A stretch of DNA of 64,000 nt from Xanthomonas sacchari (GCF_024266585.1 NZ_CP100647.1:2957001-3021000), one strand, 5' to 3'; counted from the stretch's first letter, positions 18,918-27,749 are shown. A program made the numbers and translations. Notes: generated by a model from the letters alone, not told the origin.

Positions 18918-19128
18918 AGAGCATAGCTCACGCGCGCAGGCTAACCGCCCATCGCGCCCCCCGCTGGCGTCGCCGCCGTCGGGCACCGCCCGTCGGCAGC
19001 GAAGGCCGCCGGGTTGGCGCCAGCGCGCCGACGCACGGGCGCGGACCGCGGCCGCCCCCGTCCGGTCCCGCCGCTGCGCCGCGCTGGCCGGGCGCCTCCG
19101 TCACTGCCGCTTCCCCAGGTACTCTCCG

Positions 19129-19749
19129 ATGTCCGCCGACGCCCCGTTTCGACTCCCGCTGATCGCGATCCTGCGCGGTCTCACCCCCGAGGACGCGCTG
19201 GCGCACGTCGGGGCGCTGGCCGATGCCGGCTACGACGCGATCGAGATCCCGCTCAACTCGCCGCGCTGGGCCGACAGCATCGGCCCGGCCGCGCAGGCGT
19301 TCGGGCAGCGCTGCTGGATCGGCGGCGGCACCGTGCTGCAGATTGGCGACGTCGACGCCCTGGCCGACCTCGGCGCGCGCTTCATCGTCACTCCCAACAC
19401 GCGCCCGCCGGTGATCCGCCACGCGGTGGCGCGCGGCCTGCAGGTGGTGGCCGGCTTCGCCACCGCCACCGAGGCGTTCGACGCGCTGGATGCCGGCGCG
19501 CAGATGCTCAAGCTGTTCCCCGCGGCGACCTACGGCCCGGGCCACGTGCGCGCCCTGCGTGCGGTGCTGCCGGCGCAGGTGCCGCTGTTCGTGGTCGGCG
19601 GGGTCAACACCGAGACCCTGCACGACTACCTGGGCGCCGGCGCGATCGGCGCCGGCATCGGCGGCGAGCTGTACCGCCCCGGCCAGTCGCTCGCACAGAC
19701 CCAGGCGCACGCCGCCGCCTTCCGCCACGCCTATCTGGACCGCGCATGA
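19129..19749 (+). CDS. dgoA: 2-dehydro-3-deoxy-6-phosphogalactonate aldolase
   Basis: Cleaves KDPGal to pyruvate and glyceraldehyde 3-phosphate. The 206-residue protein is of the KDPG/KDPGal aldolase class I family. [14 protein letters not shown] opens the barrel, [10 protein letters not shown] carries the catalytic glutamate (Glu39), GGGTVL follows, and the Schiff-base lysine is Lys128 in [37 protein letters not shown] closes it. The start [10 protein letters not shown] was chosen over a longer in-frame opening because the upstream residues are low-complexity and non-homologous. The stop overlaps the dgoD start by 4 nt (ATGA), so the genes are translationally coupled. Confidence 0.93.
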   Translation: MSADAPFRLPLIAILRGLTPEDALAHVGALADAGYDAIEIPLNSPRWADSIGPAAQAFGQRCWIGGGTVLQIGDVDALADLGARFIVTPNTRPPVIRHAVARGLQVVAGFATATEAFDALDAGAQMLKLFPAATYGPGHVRALRAVLPAQVPLFVVGGVNTETLHDYLGAGAIGAGIGGELYRPGQSLAQTQAHAAAFRHAYLDRA

Positions 19750-20897
19750 AGATCGTCCGTCTCACCACCTACCACGCCGCGCCGCGCTGGCTGTTCCTGA
19801 AGATCGAGACCGACGAAGGCATCACCGGCTGGGGCGAGCCGGTCATCGAAGGCCGCGCGCGCAGCGTCGAGGCCGCGGTGCGCGAACTCGGCGACAGCCT
19901 GATCGGCAAGGATCCGGCGCGGATCAACGACATCTGGCAGATGCTCTACCGCGGCGGCTTCTACCGCGGTGGCCCGATCCTGATGAGCGCCATCGCCGGT
20001 ATCGACCAGGCGCTGTGGGACATCAAGGGCAAGGCGCTGGGCGTGCCGGTGTACGAACTGCTCGGCGGGCGCGTGCGCGACCGCATGAAGACCTACCGCT
20101 GGGTCGGCGGCGATCGCCCGGCGGCGACCATCGCGCAGATCCAGGGCTACCGCGACCTCGGTTTCGACACCTTCAAGTTCAACGGCACCGAGGAAATGAA
20201 GCTGATCGACGGCCCGCGCGCGGTCGATGCGGCGGCGGCCAAGGTGGCGCAGATCCGCGAGGCGTTCGGCACCGCCATCGACTTCGGCATCGACTTCCAT
20301 GGCCGCGTCGCCGCGCCGATGGCGCGCGTGCTGCTGCGCGAACTGGAGCCGTTCAAGCCGCTGTTCGTCGAGGAGCCGGTGCTGCCCGAGCAGGCCGAGT
20401 ACTACCCGCGGCTGGCCGCGTCCACGCCGATCCCGCTGGCCGCCGGCGAACGCATGTTCTCGCGCTTCGACTTCAAGCCGGTGCTGCAGGCCGGCGGCCT
20501 GTCGCTGCTGCAGCCGGATCTCTCGCACGCCGGCGGCATCACCGAATGCCTGAAGATCGCCAGCATGGCCGAGGCCTACGAGGTCGGCCTGGCGCCGCAC
20601 TGCCCGCTCGGCCCGGTGGCGCTGGCCGCCTGCCTGCAGGTGGACTTCGTCTCGCACAACGCGGTGCTGCAGGAACAGAGCATCGGCATCCACTACAACG
20701 AAGGCGCCGACCTGCTCGACTACGTGCTCAACAAGGACGACTTCGCCTGCGACAATGGCGGCAGCATCGCCGCATTGCCCAAACCGGGCCTCGGCGTGGA
20801 AATCGACGAGGAGCGCCTGCGCCATGCCAACGCCAACCCACCCGACTGGCACAACCCCATCTGGCGTCACGCCGACGGCAGCATCGCCGAGTGGTGA
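19746..20897 (+). CDS. dgoD: D-galactonate dehydratase
   Basis: Enolase-superfamily enzyme of 383 residues that dehydrates D-galactonate to 2-dehydro-3-deoxygalactonate. Every key residue of the E. coli enzyme is present at the same number: Asp183 and His185 in IDFHG, Glu209 in FVEEP, Glu235 in AAGERMF, His285 in LAPHCPLGP, Glu310 in LQEQS. That position-by-position match supports galactonate specificity over related acid-sugar dehydratases. It overlaps dgoA by 4 nt and is followed 5 nt later by the lactonase. Confidence 0.96.
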   Translation: MKIVRLTTYHAAPRWLFLKIETDEGITGWGEPVIEGRARSVEAAVRELGDSLIGKDPARINDIWQMLYRGGFYRGGPILMSAIAGIDQALWDIKGKALGVPVYELLGGRVRDRMKTYRWVGGDRPAATIAQIQGYRDLGFDTFKFNGTEEMKLIDGPRAVDAAAAKVAQIREAFGTAIDFGIDFHGRVAAPMARVLLRELEPFKPLFVEEPVLPEQAEYYPRLAASTPIPLAAGERMFSRFDFKPVLQAGGLSLLQPDLSHAGGITECLKIASMAEAYEVGLAPHCPLGPVALAACLQVDFVSHNAVLQEQSIGIHYNEGADLLDYVLNKDDFACDNGGSIAALPKPGLGVEIDEERLRHANANPPDWHNPIWRHADGSIAEW

Positions 20898-20901
20898 GCC
20901 G

Positions 20902-21825
20902 ATGACCGCCGCTTCCTCCGCCCGCCACACCGCCACCCTGGCGGTGGACAGCCGCTGCGCGCATGGCGAGGGCATGCTGTGGTGCGAACGCCGCGGCGTG
21001 CTGTTCTGGGTCGACATCAGCGGCCGCCGCCTGTGGCGCCACGATCCGGCCGGCGACAGCACCCGCCACTGGGACCTGCCCGACCGCCCCGGCTGCCTGG
21101 GCCTGTTCGACGACGGCCGCCTGCTGCTGGCGCTGGCCAAGGGCGTGTACGCCGCCGATCCGGACGCCGCCGCCGAAACCGACAGCACGCTGCCGCTGCA
21201 GCATCTGGCGGACGTGGAGCCGGAACGCGACGACACCCGCAGCAACGACGGCCGCGCCGACCGCCACGGCAACTTCGTGTTCGGCACCATGAGCGAGCGC
21301 GCCGACCAGGCGCCGGTCGGCAGCTTCTACCAGTGGTCGGCGCGCCACGGCCTGCGCCGCCTGCCGCTGCCGGGCGTGGCCATCCCCAACGCGATCTGCT
21401 TCAGCGCCGATGGCCGCACCCTGTACTACTGCGATTCGGTGCAGCCGCGCATCCTGTGCTGCGACTACGACCCGGATACCGCGCACACCGCCAACAGCCG
21501 CGTGTTCGCCGAACTGGACCATGCCGGCGCCGAGCCGGACGGCGCCATCGTCGACGCCGAAGGCCACCTGTGGAATGCGCAATGGCGCGCCTGGCAGGTG
21601 GTGCGCTACCGCCCCGACGGCAGCGTCGAGCGCCGCGTCGCTCTGCCGGTCAAGCACCCCACCTGCCCCACGCTCGGCGGCGCCGACGGCGGCACCCTGT
21701 ACCTGAGCACCTCGCGGCAGGATCACAGCGAGGACGAATTGGCACGCACGCCGCAGGCCGGCGGCGTGTACGTGGCCGCGGTCGGCATCGCCGGCCTACC
21801 CGAAGGACGCATCGCCAGCGCATGA
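20902..21825 (+). CDS. SMP-30/gluconolactonase-family sugar lactonase
   Basis: 307-residue six-bladed propeller of the SMP-30/GNL/LRE family. Metal-ligand landmarks include CAHGEGMLWCERRGVLFWVDI (Glu ligand in the first blade), RSNDGRADRHGNFVFGTM, PNAICFSADGRTLYYCDS and GAEPDGAIVDAEGHLWNAQW. It hydrolyses aldonolactones. In this operon the natural substrate is most likely galactonolactone produced by a galactose dehydrogenase. No such dehydrogenase is in the window. The start is 4 nt after the dgoD stop and the stop overlaps dgoK. Confidence 0.88.
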   Translation: MTAASSARHTATLAVDSRCAHGEGMLWCERRGVLFWVDISGRRLWRHDPAGDSTRHWDLPDRPGCLGLFDDGRLLLALAKGVYAADPDAAAETDSTLPLQHLADVEPERDDTRSNDGRADRHGNFVFGTMSERADQAPVGSFYQWSARHGLRRLPLPGVAIPNAICFSADGRTLYYCDSVQPRILCCDYDPDTAHTANSRVFAELDHAGAEPDGAIVDAEGHLWNAQWRAWQVVRYRPDGSVERRVALPVKHPTCPTLGGADGGTLYLSTSRQDHSEDELARTPQAGGVYVAAVGIAGLPEGRIASA

Positions 21826-22721
21826 TCGTCGTCGATTGGGGCACCAGCAGCCTGCGCGGCTATCGGCTCGACGCCGATGGCGGCATCCTCGAACAACGTC
21901 GCAGCGACCAGGGCATCGCCGCCTGCCAGGGCCGTTTCGCCGCGACCCTGGCCGCGCTGATCGACGGCTGGGACGGCGACGTCGTCCTGTGCGGGATGAT
22001 CGGCAGCCGCAACGGCTGGATCGAACTGCCGTACGCGCCCTGCCCGGCCGACGCCGCCGCGTTGGCCGCGGCGATGCAGCCGCTGCAGGATCCGGCCCTG
22101 CCCGGCCGCACGCTGTGGTTCGTGCCCGGCGTGGCCAGCGCCGCCGATGCCGTGCCGGACGTGATGCGCGGCGAGGAGACCCAACTGATCGGCCTGCTCG
22201 CAGAGCTGGCAGCGCAATCGCCGGGCGCCGACGTCCACCACGTCTGCCTGCCCGGCACCCACAGCAAGTGGGTGACGCTGCAGGACGGGCGCATCGCCTC
22301 GCTGGCGACGATGATGACCGGCGAACTGTACGCGCTGCTGCGCACGCACAGCCTGCTGGCGCGGCTGATGGACGCCGACGACGGCGCCTTCGATGCGGCC
22401 GCGTTCGATGCCGGCGTACAACGCAGCGGCGACCCCGGCGGACTGCTGCACCATCTGTTCGGCGTGCGCAGCCTGGGCCTGTTCGAACGCCTGAGCGCCG
22501 CCGCGGCACCGTCCTACCTGTCCGGCCTGCTGATCGGCCACGAACTGCGCGCGCACGCCGCCTTGCCGCCGGTGGTGCACCTGGTTGGCGGCAGCGGCCT
22601 GCTGGCGCGCTACGCGCATGCGCTGGCCGCGCTTGGCAGCAGCGTACGCACCCACCCGGAGGACCTGGCCGCGCGCGGCCTGTACCGGCTGGCGCAGCAG
22701 CACAGCGGCCTCGCCGGCTGA
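21822..22721 (+). CDS. dgoK: 2-dehydro-3-deoxygalactonokinase
   Basis: 299-residue DgoK-family kinase producing KDPGal from KDGal. Features: MIVVDWGTSSLRGYRLD phosphate-binding head, CGMIGSRNGW, VMRGEETQLIGL, CLPGTHSKWVTLQDGRI, TMMTGELYALL, and VVHLVGGSGLLARYAHAL near the C-terminus. The ATG overlaps the lactonase stop (ATGA). With dgoA, dgoD and the lactonase it covers galactonolactone to pyruvate plus glyceraldehyde 3-phosphate. Confidence 0.94.
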   Translation: MIVVDWGTSSLRGYRLDADGGILEQRRSDQGIAACQGRFAATLAALIDGWDGDVVLCGMIGSRNGWIELPYAPCPADAAALAAAMQPLQDPALPGRTLWFVPGVASAADAVPDVMRGEETQLIGLLAELAAQSPGADVHHVCLPGTHSKWVTLQDGRIASLATMMTGELYALLRTHSLLARLMDADDGAFDAAAFDAGVQRSGDPGGLLHHLFGVRSLGLFERLSAAAAPSYLSGLLIGHELRAHAALPPVVHLVGGSGLLARYAHALAALGSSVRTHPEDLAARGLYRLAQQHSGLAG

Positions 22722-22796
22722 GCCGCGCGCGCCGGCCAAGGCCCGCGCGGCCGCCGCTTTGCATTAGAATCTCCGGGTTAATCGCCGGATCGAGCC

Positions 22797-23120
22797 ATGC
22801 CTTTCGTCGTCACCGAAAACTGCATCAAGTGCAAATACACCGACTGCGTGGAAGTATGCCCCGTGGATTGCTTCCACGCCGGCCCGAACTTCCTGGTGAT
22901 CGATCCGGACGAGTGCATCGACTGCACCCTGTGCGAACCGGAATGCCCGGCCAACGCCATCTATCCCGAAGACGACGTGCCGGCCGGCCAGGAAGGCTTC
23001 GTCGCGCTCAATGCGGAACTGGCCAAGGCCTGGCCGGTGCTGACCACGCGCCAGGAACCGCTGCCCGACGCCGCCGAGTGGGACGGCAAGCCGAACAAGC
23101 TGCCGCTGCTGCAGAAGTAA
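22797..23120 (+). CDS. fdxA: seven-iron ferredoxin FdxA
   Basis: 107-residue soluble electron carrier with one 3Fe-4S and one 4Fe-4S cluster. Cysteines follow the Azotobacter FdI pattern: C9, C12, C17, C21 ([19 protein letters not shown]), then [12 protein letters not shown]. The C-terminal extension [21 protein letters not shown] is typical of FdxA. It is a monocistronic gene. TAGAAT near 22765 is a possible -10 box and a strong hairpin follows at 23206. Partner proteins are not evident from context. Confidence 0.95.
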   Translation: MPFVVTENCIKCKYTDCVEVCPVDCFHAGPNFLVIDPDECIDCTLCEPECPANAIYPEDDVPAGQEGFVALNAELAKAWPVLTTRQEPLPDAAEWDGKPNKLPLLQK

Positions 23121-23176
23121 CCGCGCGACGGCCGCAGGCGCGGCTTCGGCCGCGACGGATGTGCCGGGGACACGCG

Positions 23177-23200
23177 GTCGCGGCTGGAGCCGCTCCTACA
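23177..23200 (-). repeat. REP element (GGAGCGGCTTCAGCCGC family)
   Basis: On the minus strand it carries the core GTAGGAGCGGCTCCAGCCGCGA, one base from the copies near 60.45 kb. Xanthomonads carry many such REP copies between genes. Confidence 0.8.
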
Positions 23201-23205
23201 AAAGA

Positions 23206-23236
23206 CGAAACGGGCGCCCCCAGGGCGCCCGTTTCG
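23206..23236. terminator. bidirectional hairpin after fdxA
   Basis: Perfect 14-bp arms CGAAACGGGCGCCC / GGGCGCCCGTTTCG around CCA, followed by GCGTTTTG on the plus strand. It is nearly identical to the hairpin at 23456. Confidence 0.85.
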
Positions 23237-23309
23237 CGTTTTGAGCGCGGAAAGCCGGGCTCCGATCCATAAACCACTATGGGATTCGGCCTTGGCCGCC
23301 AACGCCACC

Positions 23310-23380
23310 GACGCTTCACCGCTAGCAGGCCGCGCAAATCAACCGCCACGACGTACACCGGCATCCACCGCCATGACGCG
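23310..23380 (-). pseudogene. decayed partial copy of the bamC 3' end
   Basis: Plus-strand GCAGGCCGCGC..ACCGCC..GACGTACAC..CGGCATCCACCGC recurs at 23595-23642 inside bamC, where it encodes the VDAGVYVSAVDPRGLPA stretch in antisense. The copy has small indels and no open frame. A REP interrupts it at 23381. Confidence 0.7.
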
Positions 23381-23407
23381 GTCGCAGGAGCGGCTTCAGC
23401 CGCGACC
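23381..23407 (+). repeat. REP element (GGAGCGGCTTCAGCCGC family)
   Basis: GTCGCAGGAGCGGCTTCAGC and CGCGACC form the REP hairpin. It is in opposite orientation to the copy at 23177. Confidence 0.8.
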
Positions 23408-23455
23408 GAGATGCCCAAGCGAAACGTTGGCGGCCGAAGCCGCATCTTGGCCAAA

Positions 23456-23484
23456 CGAAACGGGCGCCCAAGGCGCCCGTTTCG
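23456..23484 (-). terminator. terminator of bamC
   Basis: 13-bp arms CGAAACGGGCGCC / GGCGCCCGTTTCG around CAA, just downstream of the bamC stop on the minus strand. Confidence 0.8.
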
Positions 23485-23532
23485 CATTCGGAACCGCATC
23501 GCGTCCGGCGCACGCGCCGGACCGCAACCGGA

Positions 23533-24057
23533 TCAGTGGCCCAGCTTGGCCTTCAGCGCCGCGATCAGCTTGACCGGCGCCTCGCCGTTGGCCGGCAGGC
23601 CGCGCGGGTCCACCGCCGAGACGTACACGCCGGCATCCACCGCGACCACGCGCACCAGGAAGTTGCTGCCCTCGTAAGCCACGTCGTAGGAGCCCAGCAG
23701 CTGCGCGCGGCTGGCGATGGTCACGCCGGGAATGGCCCCCAGCGCGTCGCCGACCTGGCCGAACACCTGGTCGCGCGCACCCGGCACCACGAAGCCGCTG
23801 TTCGACGCCGCCGGCGCCTGGCCGGCCGGAGCCGCGGGACGCTGCGTGGAGGCCAGCGCCGGCACCTTCATCGCCGCCGAGGTGTCGGGCGTGGTCAGAT
23901 CCGGCGGCACTTCCAGCGGGCGCATCTCGGGCGCCAGCGCGTAGTCGCCGCGCGGCTTGCCCTTGTGGAACCAGCTGCAACCGCTGGTGGCCGCGACCAT
24001 GGTGGTCGCCAGCACGGCGGCCGACAGCACGCGGACGTAGGGAACGGAAGCACGCAT
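23533..24057 (-). CDS. bamC: BamC-like outer-membrane lipoprotein
   Basis: 174-residue lipoprotein with lipobox ATSGC (Cys27). The unstructured segment DYALAPEMRPLEVPPDLTTPD matches the NlpB/BamC family hallmark, where it contacts BamD. One domain follows (QVFGQVGDALGAIPGVTIASRAQLLGSYDVAYEG), so it is about half the length of E. coli BamC, with one rather than two helix-grip domains. It sits directly downstream of dapA, as in E. coli (dapA-bamC). The start ATG at 24055-24057 has AGGAG 8 nt upstream; a TTG one codon earlier is less likely. Assigned by synteny and motif. Confidence 0.82.
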   Translation of the reverse strand: MRASVPYVRVLSAAVLATTMVAATSGCSWFHKGKPRGDYALAPEMRPLEVPPDLTTPDTSAAMKVPALASTQRPAAPAGQAPAASNSGFVVPGARDQVFGQVGDALGAIPGVTIASRAQLLGSYDVAYEGSNFLVRVVAVDAGVYVSAVDPRGLPANGEAPVKLIAALKAKLGH

Positions 24058-24074
24058 CAATCAATCTCCTGGGG

Positions 24075-24983
24075 TCAGGCCGCGAGCGTTTCGCGGCTGG
24101 ATAGGTCTTCCAACGCGACAGCGTCGGCGGCAAGTCGGTCGGCCGTGGCGTGGTGCGCCGCGGACAGCGGCAGCAGCGGCAGCCGCAGGCCCTGGCCGAT
24201 CCCGGCACGCTGCAGCAGCGCCTTGACCGGGATCGGGTTGGATTCGATGCCGCAGAACGCATGGAACGGCTGCAACCGCGCGTCCCAGGCCTGCGCCGGC
24301 TCGGCCTGGCGCGCGCGCGCCAGGTCGCACAGGCGCCGGTAGGCGCGCGGCAAGGCATTGGAGGCCACCGAGATCAGCCCGTCGAAGCCGGCCAGCATCG
24401 CCTGCGCGGCGCTGCCGTCGTCGCCGCTGAGCACGGCGAAGCGGTCGCTGCGCAGGGCCGCCAGCGCGGCGATGCGCTGCGGGTCGCTGCTGGCGTCCTT
24501 GATGCCGACGATGTTCGGGTGCTGCGCCAGCTGCGCCACGGTCTCCGGCAGCAGGTCGCAGCCGGTGCGGCCGGGCACGTTGTACAGCACCACCGGCAGG
24601 CCGCCCTGCTCGGCCACCTGCGTGTAATGCGCGATCAAGCCGGCCTGGGTCGGGCGCACGTACGGCGGGGTCACCACCAGCGCGTACTGTGCGCCGTTGG
24701 CGGCGGCGCGGCGGGTCAGCGCCACGGTCTTGGCGGTGCCGGACAGGCCGGTGCCGGCCAGCACCGGCACGCGCCCGCCGATCGCCTGCACCGCCTCGCG
24801 CAGGATGCGGTCGTATTCGGCGTCCAGCAGCGTGACCGCCTCGCCGGTCGAGCCGGCTACCACCAGCCCCTGCACGCCGCCGTCGAGCTGGCGTTTGAGC
24901 AGCCGCTGCCAGGCGTCGAGGTCGAGGTCGCCATTGCCCTGGAAGGGCGTGGCCAAGGCGGTGATGATGCCGGAGAGGGACAA
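24075..24983 (-). CDS. dapA: 4-hydroxy-tetrahydrodipicolinate synthase
   Basis: First committed step of lysine and diaminopimelate synthesis, condensing pyruvate and aspartate semialdehyde. The 302-residue NAL-superfamily barrel has [10 protein letters not shown] (Thr46), [12 protein letters not shown] (Tyr134) and the Schiff-base lysine Lys162 in VGIKDASSD. The family N-terminus [12 protein letters not shown] begins right after a TTG codon (24981-24983). No ATG is in frame near it, so a TTG start is proposed. It is divergent from gcvR and 17 nt upstream of bamC. Confidence 0.95.
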   Translation of the reverse strand: MSLSGIITALATPFQGNGDLDLDAWQRLLKRQLDGGVQGLVVAGSTGEAVTLLDAEYDRILREAVQAIGGRVPVLAGTGLSGTAKTVALTRRAAANGAQYALVVTPPYVRPTQAGLIAHYTQVAEQGGLPVVLYNVPGRTGCDLLPETVAQLAQHPNIVGIKDASSDPQRIAALAALRSDRFAVLSGDDGSAAQAMLAGFDGLISVASNALPRAYRRLCDLARARQAEPAQAWDARLQPFHAFCGIESNPIPVKALLQRAGIGQGLRLPLLPLSAAHHATADRLAADAVALEDLSSRETLAA

Positions 24984-25149
24984 GATGCCGGGTGCTCGCT
25001 GGGAGATGAGGGCCACGCAGGGCGCGCGGACGGTTCGACCCCGCACGCGAGGCAGGGTCGCCCCGCATGTTACTTGCGGCCCGAAAGCGCGGGCAAGTAT
25101 GCTGCACACCATGCCGGGCAACCGCCCGGATGCCGTTCAGCCTTACGCA

Positions 25150-25725
25150 ATGCCGGAAGCCCCTTTGACCGACACCACGCCCCGGCCCGCGCCGACCGAA
25201 AACCACCTCCTGATCAACGCCTACACGACGCATCCGGAGTCGCCGCTGTTGCCGGTGACGCGTCGCATCGCCGACAGCGGCTGCAATCTGGTCGATGCGC
25301 GCCTGGCCACCGTCGGCCGCGACGTGTCGGTGACCGCGCTGGCGACCGGCTCGTGGGATTCGGTGGCCAAGCTGGAAGCCATGCTGACCCGCCTCGACCG
25401 CGAGGAAGGCATGAAGCTGGTGTGGTACCGCACCGGCGCCAAGCAGGCGCAGTCCAACCTGCTGCCGTATATCGTCGAAGTTATCGCCGCCGACAAACCG
25501 GGCATCCTGTTCCAGTTGGCCGACTTCTTCGACCGCCAGGGCATCACCATCGAGAACCTGCAGAGCACGCGCTACCGCGCCATGCAGACCGGCGCGGAGA
25601 TGTTCTCGGCGCAGGTGACGATCGGCGTGCCGGCGAACATGCACATCGCCGCATTGCGCGACGACTTCCTCGAGTTCTGCGACCACCTCAACCTGGACGC
25701 GATCATGGACCCCATGAAGTTCTGA
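25150..25725 (+). CDS. gcvR: glycine cleavage system regulator GcvR (tandem ACT domains)
   Basis: Two ACT domains (about residues 17-95 and 100-185; LLINAYTTHPESPLLPVTRRIADSGCNL, then YIVEVIAADKPGILFQLADFFDRQGITIENLQ). In E. coli, GcvR binds GcvA and glycine to repress gcvTHP. The divergent placement from dapA and the bcp gene downstream match E. coli. ATG at 25150 is annotated. A TTG at 25165 preceded by GGAAG at 6-nt spacing is an equally good start. Confidence 0.9.
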   Translation: MPEAPLTDTTPRPAPTENHLLINAYTTHPESPLLPVTRRIADSGCNLVDARLATVGRDVSVTALATGSWDSVAKLEAMLTRLDREEGMKLVWYRTGAKQAQSNLLPYIVEVIAADKPGILFQLADFFDRQGITIENLQSTRYRAMQTGAEMFSAQVTIGVPANMHIAALRDDFLEFCDHLNLDAIMDPMKF

Positions 25726-25786
25726 GCCGCGCTGGACACCGACGCAATCGAACGCAGATGATGGCGATGCACGCGGAGGACACCCG

Positions 25787-26266
25787 ATGAAGGACGGCGA
25801 CACCCTGGAGCGCAGCACGCTGGCCTTGCCGCTGGCGCTGTCCGGCGGCGCCAGCGCCACGCTCGGCGATTACGCCGGCCGCTGGCTGGTGCTGTATTTC
25901 TACCCGAAGGACAGCACGCCCGGCTGCACCACCGAAGGCATCGAATTCAATGCGCTGCTGCCGCAGTTCGAGCAGGCCGGCGCGACCGTGCTCGGCGTGT
26001 CGCGCGACTCGGTGAAGTCGCACGACAACTTCTGCGCCAAGCAGGGTTTCCGCTTCGCCCTGGTCAGCGACGCCGACGAAGCGCTGTGCCGCGCCTTCGA
26101 CGTGATCAAGGAAAAGAACATGTACGGCCGCCAGGTGCTGGGCATCGAGCGCAGCACCTTCCTGATCTCGCCGACCGGGCAACTGGTCCGCAGCTGGCGC
26201 AAGGTCAAGGTCCCCGGCCACGCCCAGGCCGTGCTCGACGCGCTGCAGGCCGCCGCTCAGCAGTGA
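25787..26266 (+). CDS. bcp: thiol peroxidase Bcp (atypical 2-Cys peroxiredoxin)
   Basis: 159-residue cytoplasmic peroxiredoxin of the BCP/PrxQ group reducing hydroperoxides. The peroxidatic Cys47 is in YPKDSTPGCTTEG. The usual second cysteine five residues on is absent (PGCTTEGIEF). Instead Cys83 in HDNFCAKQGF is 36 residues away, the spacing described for the X. campestris BCP Cys48-Cys84 pair. It follows gcvR by 61 nt. Confidence 0.94.
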   Translation: MKDGDTLERSTLALPLALSGGASATLGDYAGRWLVLYFYPKDSTPGCTTEGIEFNALLPQFEQAGATVLGVSRDSVKSHDNFCAKQGFRFALVSDADEALCRAFDVIKEKNMYGRQVLGIERSTFLISPTGQLVRSWRKVKVPGHAQAVLDALQAAAQQ

Positions 26267-26348
26267 CCACTGCCGTTTCCCGCACCCCGCATCGCCCTGC
26301 CCCGCAGGCAGCGATGGTTCGTCCCTGCTCCTCTTCCAGGAATCCACG

Positions 26349-27749
26349 ATGACCCGAGGCAAGCGCATCTACGTGCTGGATACCAACGTGCTGATGCACG
26401 ATCCGACCGCGCTGTTCAAGTTCGAGGAGCACGACGTGTTCCTGCCGATGCAGGTGATCGAGGAGCTGGACAATGCCAAGAAGGGCATGTCCGAAGTCAG
26501 CCGCAACGCACGCCAGGTCAGCCGTTTCCTCAACGAGCTGATCGAAGGCGCCGGCGCCGAGCAGATCGAATCCGGCATTCCGCTCAGCCACCCGCAGGGC
26601 ATCCAGCTCAAGAGCACCGGCAGCATCGGCCGGCTGTACTTCCAGGTGCGTCCGGTCGAGCCGGGGCGCAGCTTCGGCAGCGTCGCCCCGGACAACAAGA
26701 TCCTGGCCGCGGTGCTGGCGCTGCGCGAGGAGCACCCGGAGGTTCCGGTGATCCTGGTGTCCAAGGACATCAACCTGCGGATCAAGGCCGCGATCAGCGG
26801 GCTGGTCGCCGAGGACTACGAGAACGACCGCGCGCTCGACGATTTCAGCCTGCTGTACACCGGCGCGATCGAACTGCCGGAGGATTTCTGGCAGAAGCAC
26901 AACCAGGACCTGCGCAGTTGGAGCGACAAGGGCCGTACCTGCTACGAGATCGCCCTGGCCGCGGACGAGGACTGGTATCCGAACCAGTACCTGTACCTGC
27001 CCGGCGAGGACGAAGTGGAACTGCGCGTGGTCAAGGTCAACGCCGAGCGCAAGGCGACCCTGGCGCTGGTCGACGACTTCCGCAGCGGCCAGCACGCGGT
27101 GTGGGGCATCGCCGCGCGCAACCGCGAACAGAACTTCGCGCTCAACGCGCTGATGGACCCGGAAATCGACTTCGTCACCCTGCTCGGCACCGCCGGCACC
27201 GGCAAGACCCTGCTGGCGCTGGCCGCCGGCCTGGCGCAGACCATGGACCAGCAGCGCTACCGCGAGATCATCATGACCCGCGCCACGGTCAGCGTCGGCG
27301 AGGACATCGGCTTCCTGCCCGGCACCGAGGAAGAGAAGATGACGCCATGGATGGGCGCGCTCACCGACAACCTGGAAGTGCTCACCCACACCCAGGAAGG
27401 CGGCACCTGGGGCCGCCAGGCCACCAACGACCTGCTCGCCAGCCGCATCAAGATCCGCTCGATGAACTTCATGCGCGGGCGCACTTTCCTGTCGCGCTAC
27501 CTGATCCTGGACGAAGCGCAGAACCTGACCCCGAAGCAGATGAAGACGCTGATCACCCGTGCCGGCCCCGGCACCAAGATCGTGTGCCTGGGCAACGTCG
27601 AACAGATCGACACGCCGTACCTGACCGAGACCACCTCCGGCCTGACCTACGCGGTGGACCGCTTCAAGGCCTGGCCGCACAGCGCGCACATCACCCTGCG
27701 CCGCGGCGAGCGCTCGCGCCTGGCCGACTACGCCTCGGAGGTCCTGTGA
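26349..27749 (+). CDS. PIN-PhoH fusion protein (PhoH2-type RNase/ATPase)
   Basis: 466 residues. An N-terminal PIN nuclease domain (KRIYVLDTNVLMHDPTAL, EELDNAKKG, ILVSKDINLRIKA; about 1-145) is joined to a PhoH ATPase (about 235-466) with Walker [14 protein letters not shown] and Walker B YLILDEAQNLTPKQMKTL. Such PIN-PhoH proteins unwind and cleave RNA in some actinobacteria. The role in gammaproteobacteria is less clear. Its stop overlaps the start of the next lipoprotein gene. Confidence 0.93.
   Translation: MTRGKRIYVLDTNVLMHDPTALFKFEEHDVFLPMQVIEELDNAKKGMSEVSRNARQVSRFLNELIEGAGAEQIESGIPLSHPQGIQLKSTGSIGRLYFQVRPVEPGRSFGSVAPDNKILAAVLALREEHPEVPVILVSKDINLRIKAAISGLVAEDYENDRALDDFSLLYTGAIELPEDFWQKHNQDLRSWSDKGRTCYEIALAADEDWYPNQYLYLPGEDEVELRVVKVNAERKATLALVDDFRSGQHAVWGIAARNREQNFALNALMDPEIDFVTLLGTAGTGKTLLALAAGLAQTMDQQRYREIIMTRATVSVGEDIGFLPGTEEEKMTPWMGALTDNLEVLTHTQEGGTWGRQATNDLLASRIKIRSMNFMRGRTFLSRYLILDEAQNLTPKQMKTLITRAGPGTKIVCLGNVEQIDTPYLTETTSGLTYAVDRFKAWPHSAHITLRRGERSRLADYASEVL

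Larger units (their letters stand above)
23121..23532. other. repeat-rich spacer between fdxA and bamC with a decayed duplicate of the bamC 3' end
   Basis: Contains, in order, a REP copy (23177-23200), terminator 1 (23206-23236), a decayed copy of the bamC 3' coding region (about 23310-23380), a second REP (23381-23407) and terminator 2 (23456-23484). The arrangement suggests duplication of the block terminator plus bamC tail. Confidence 0.75.
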
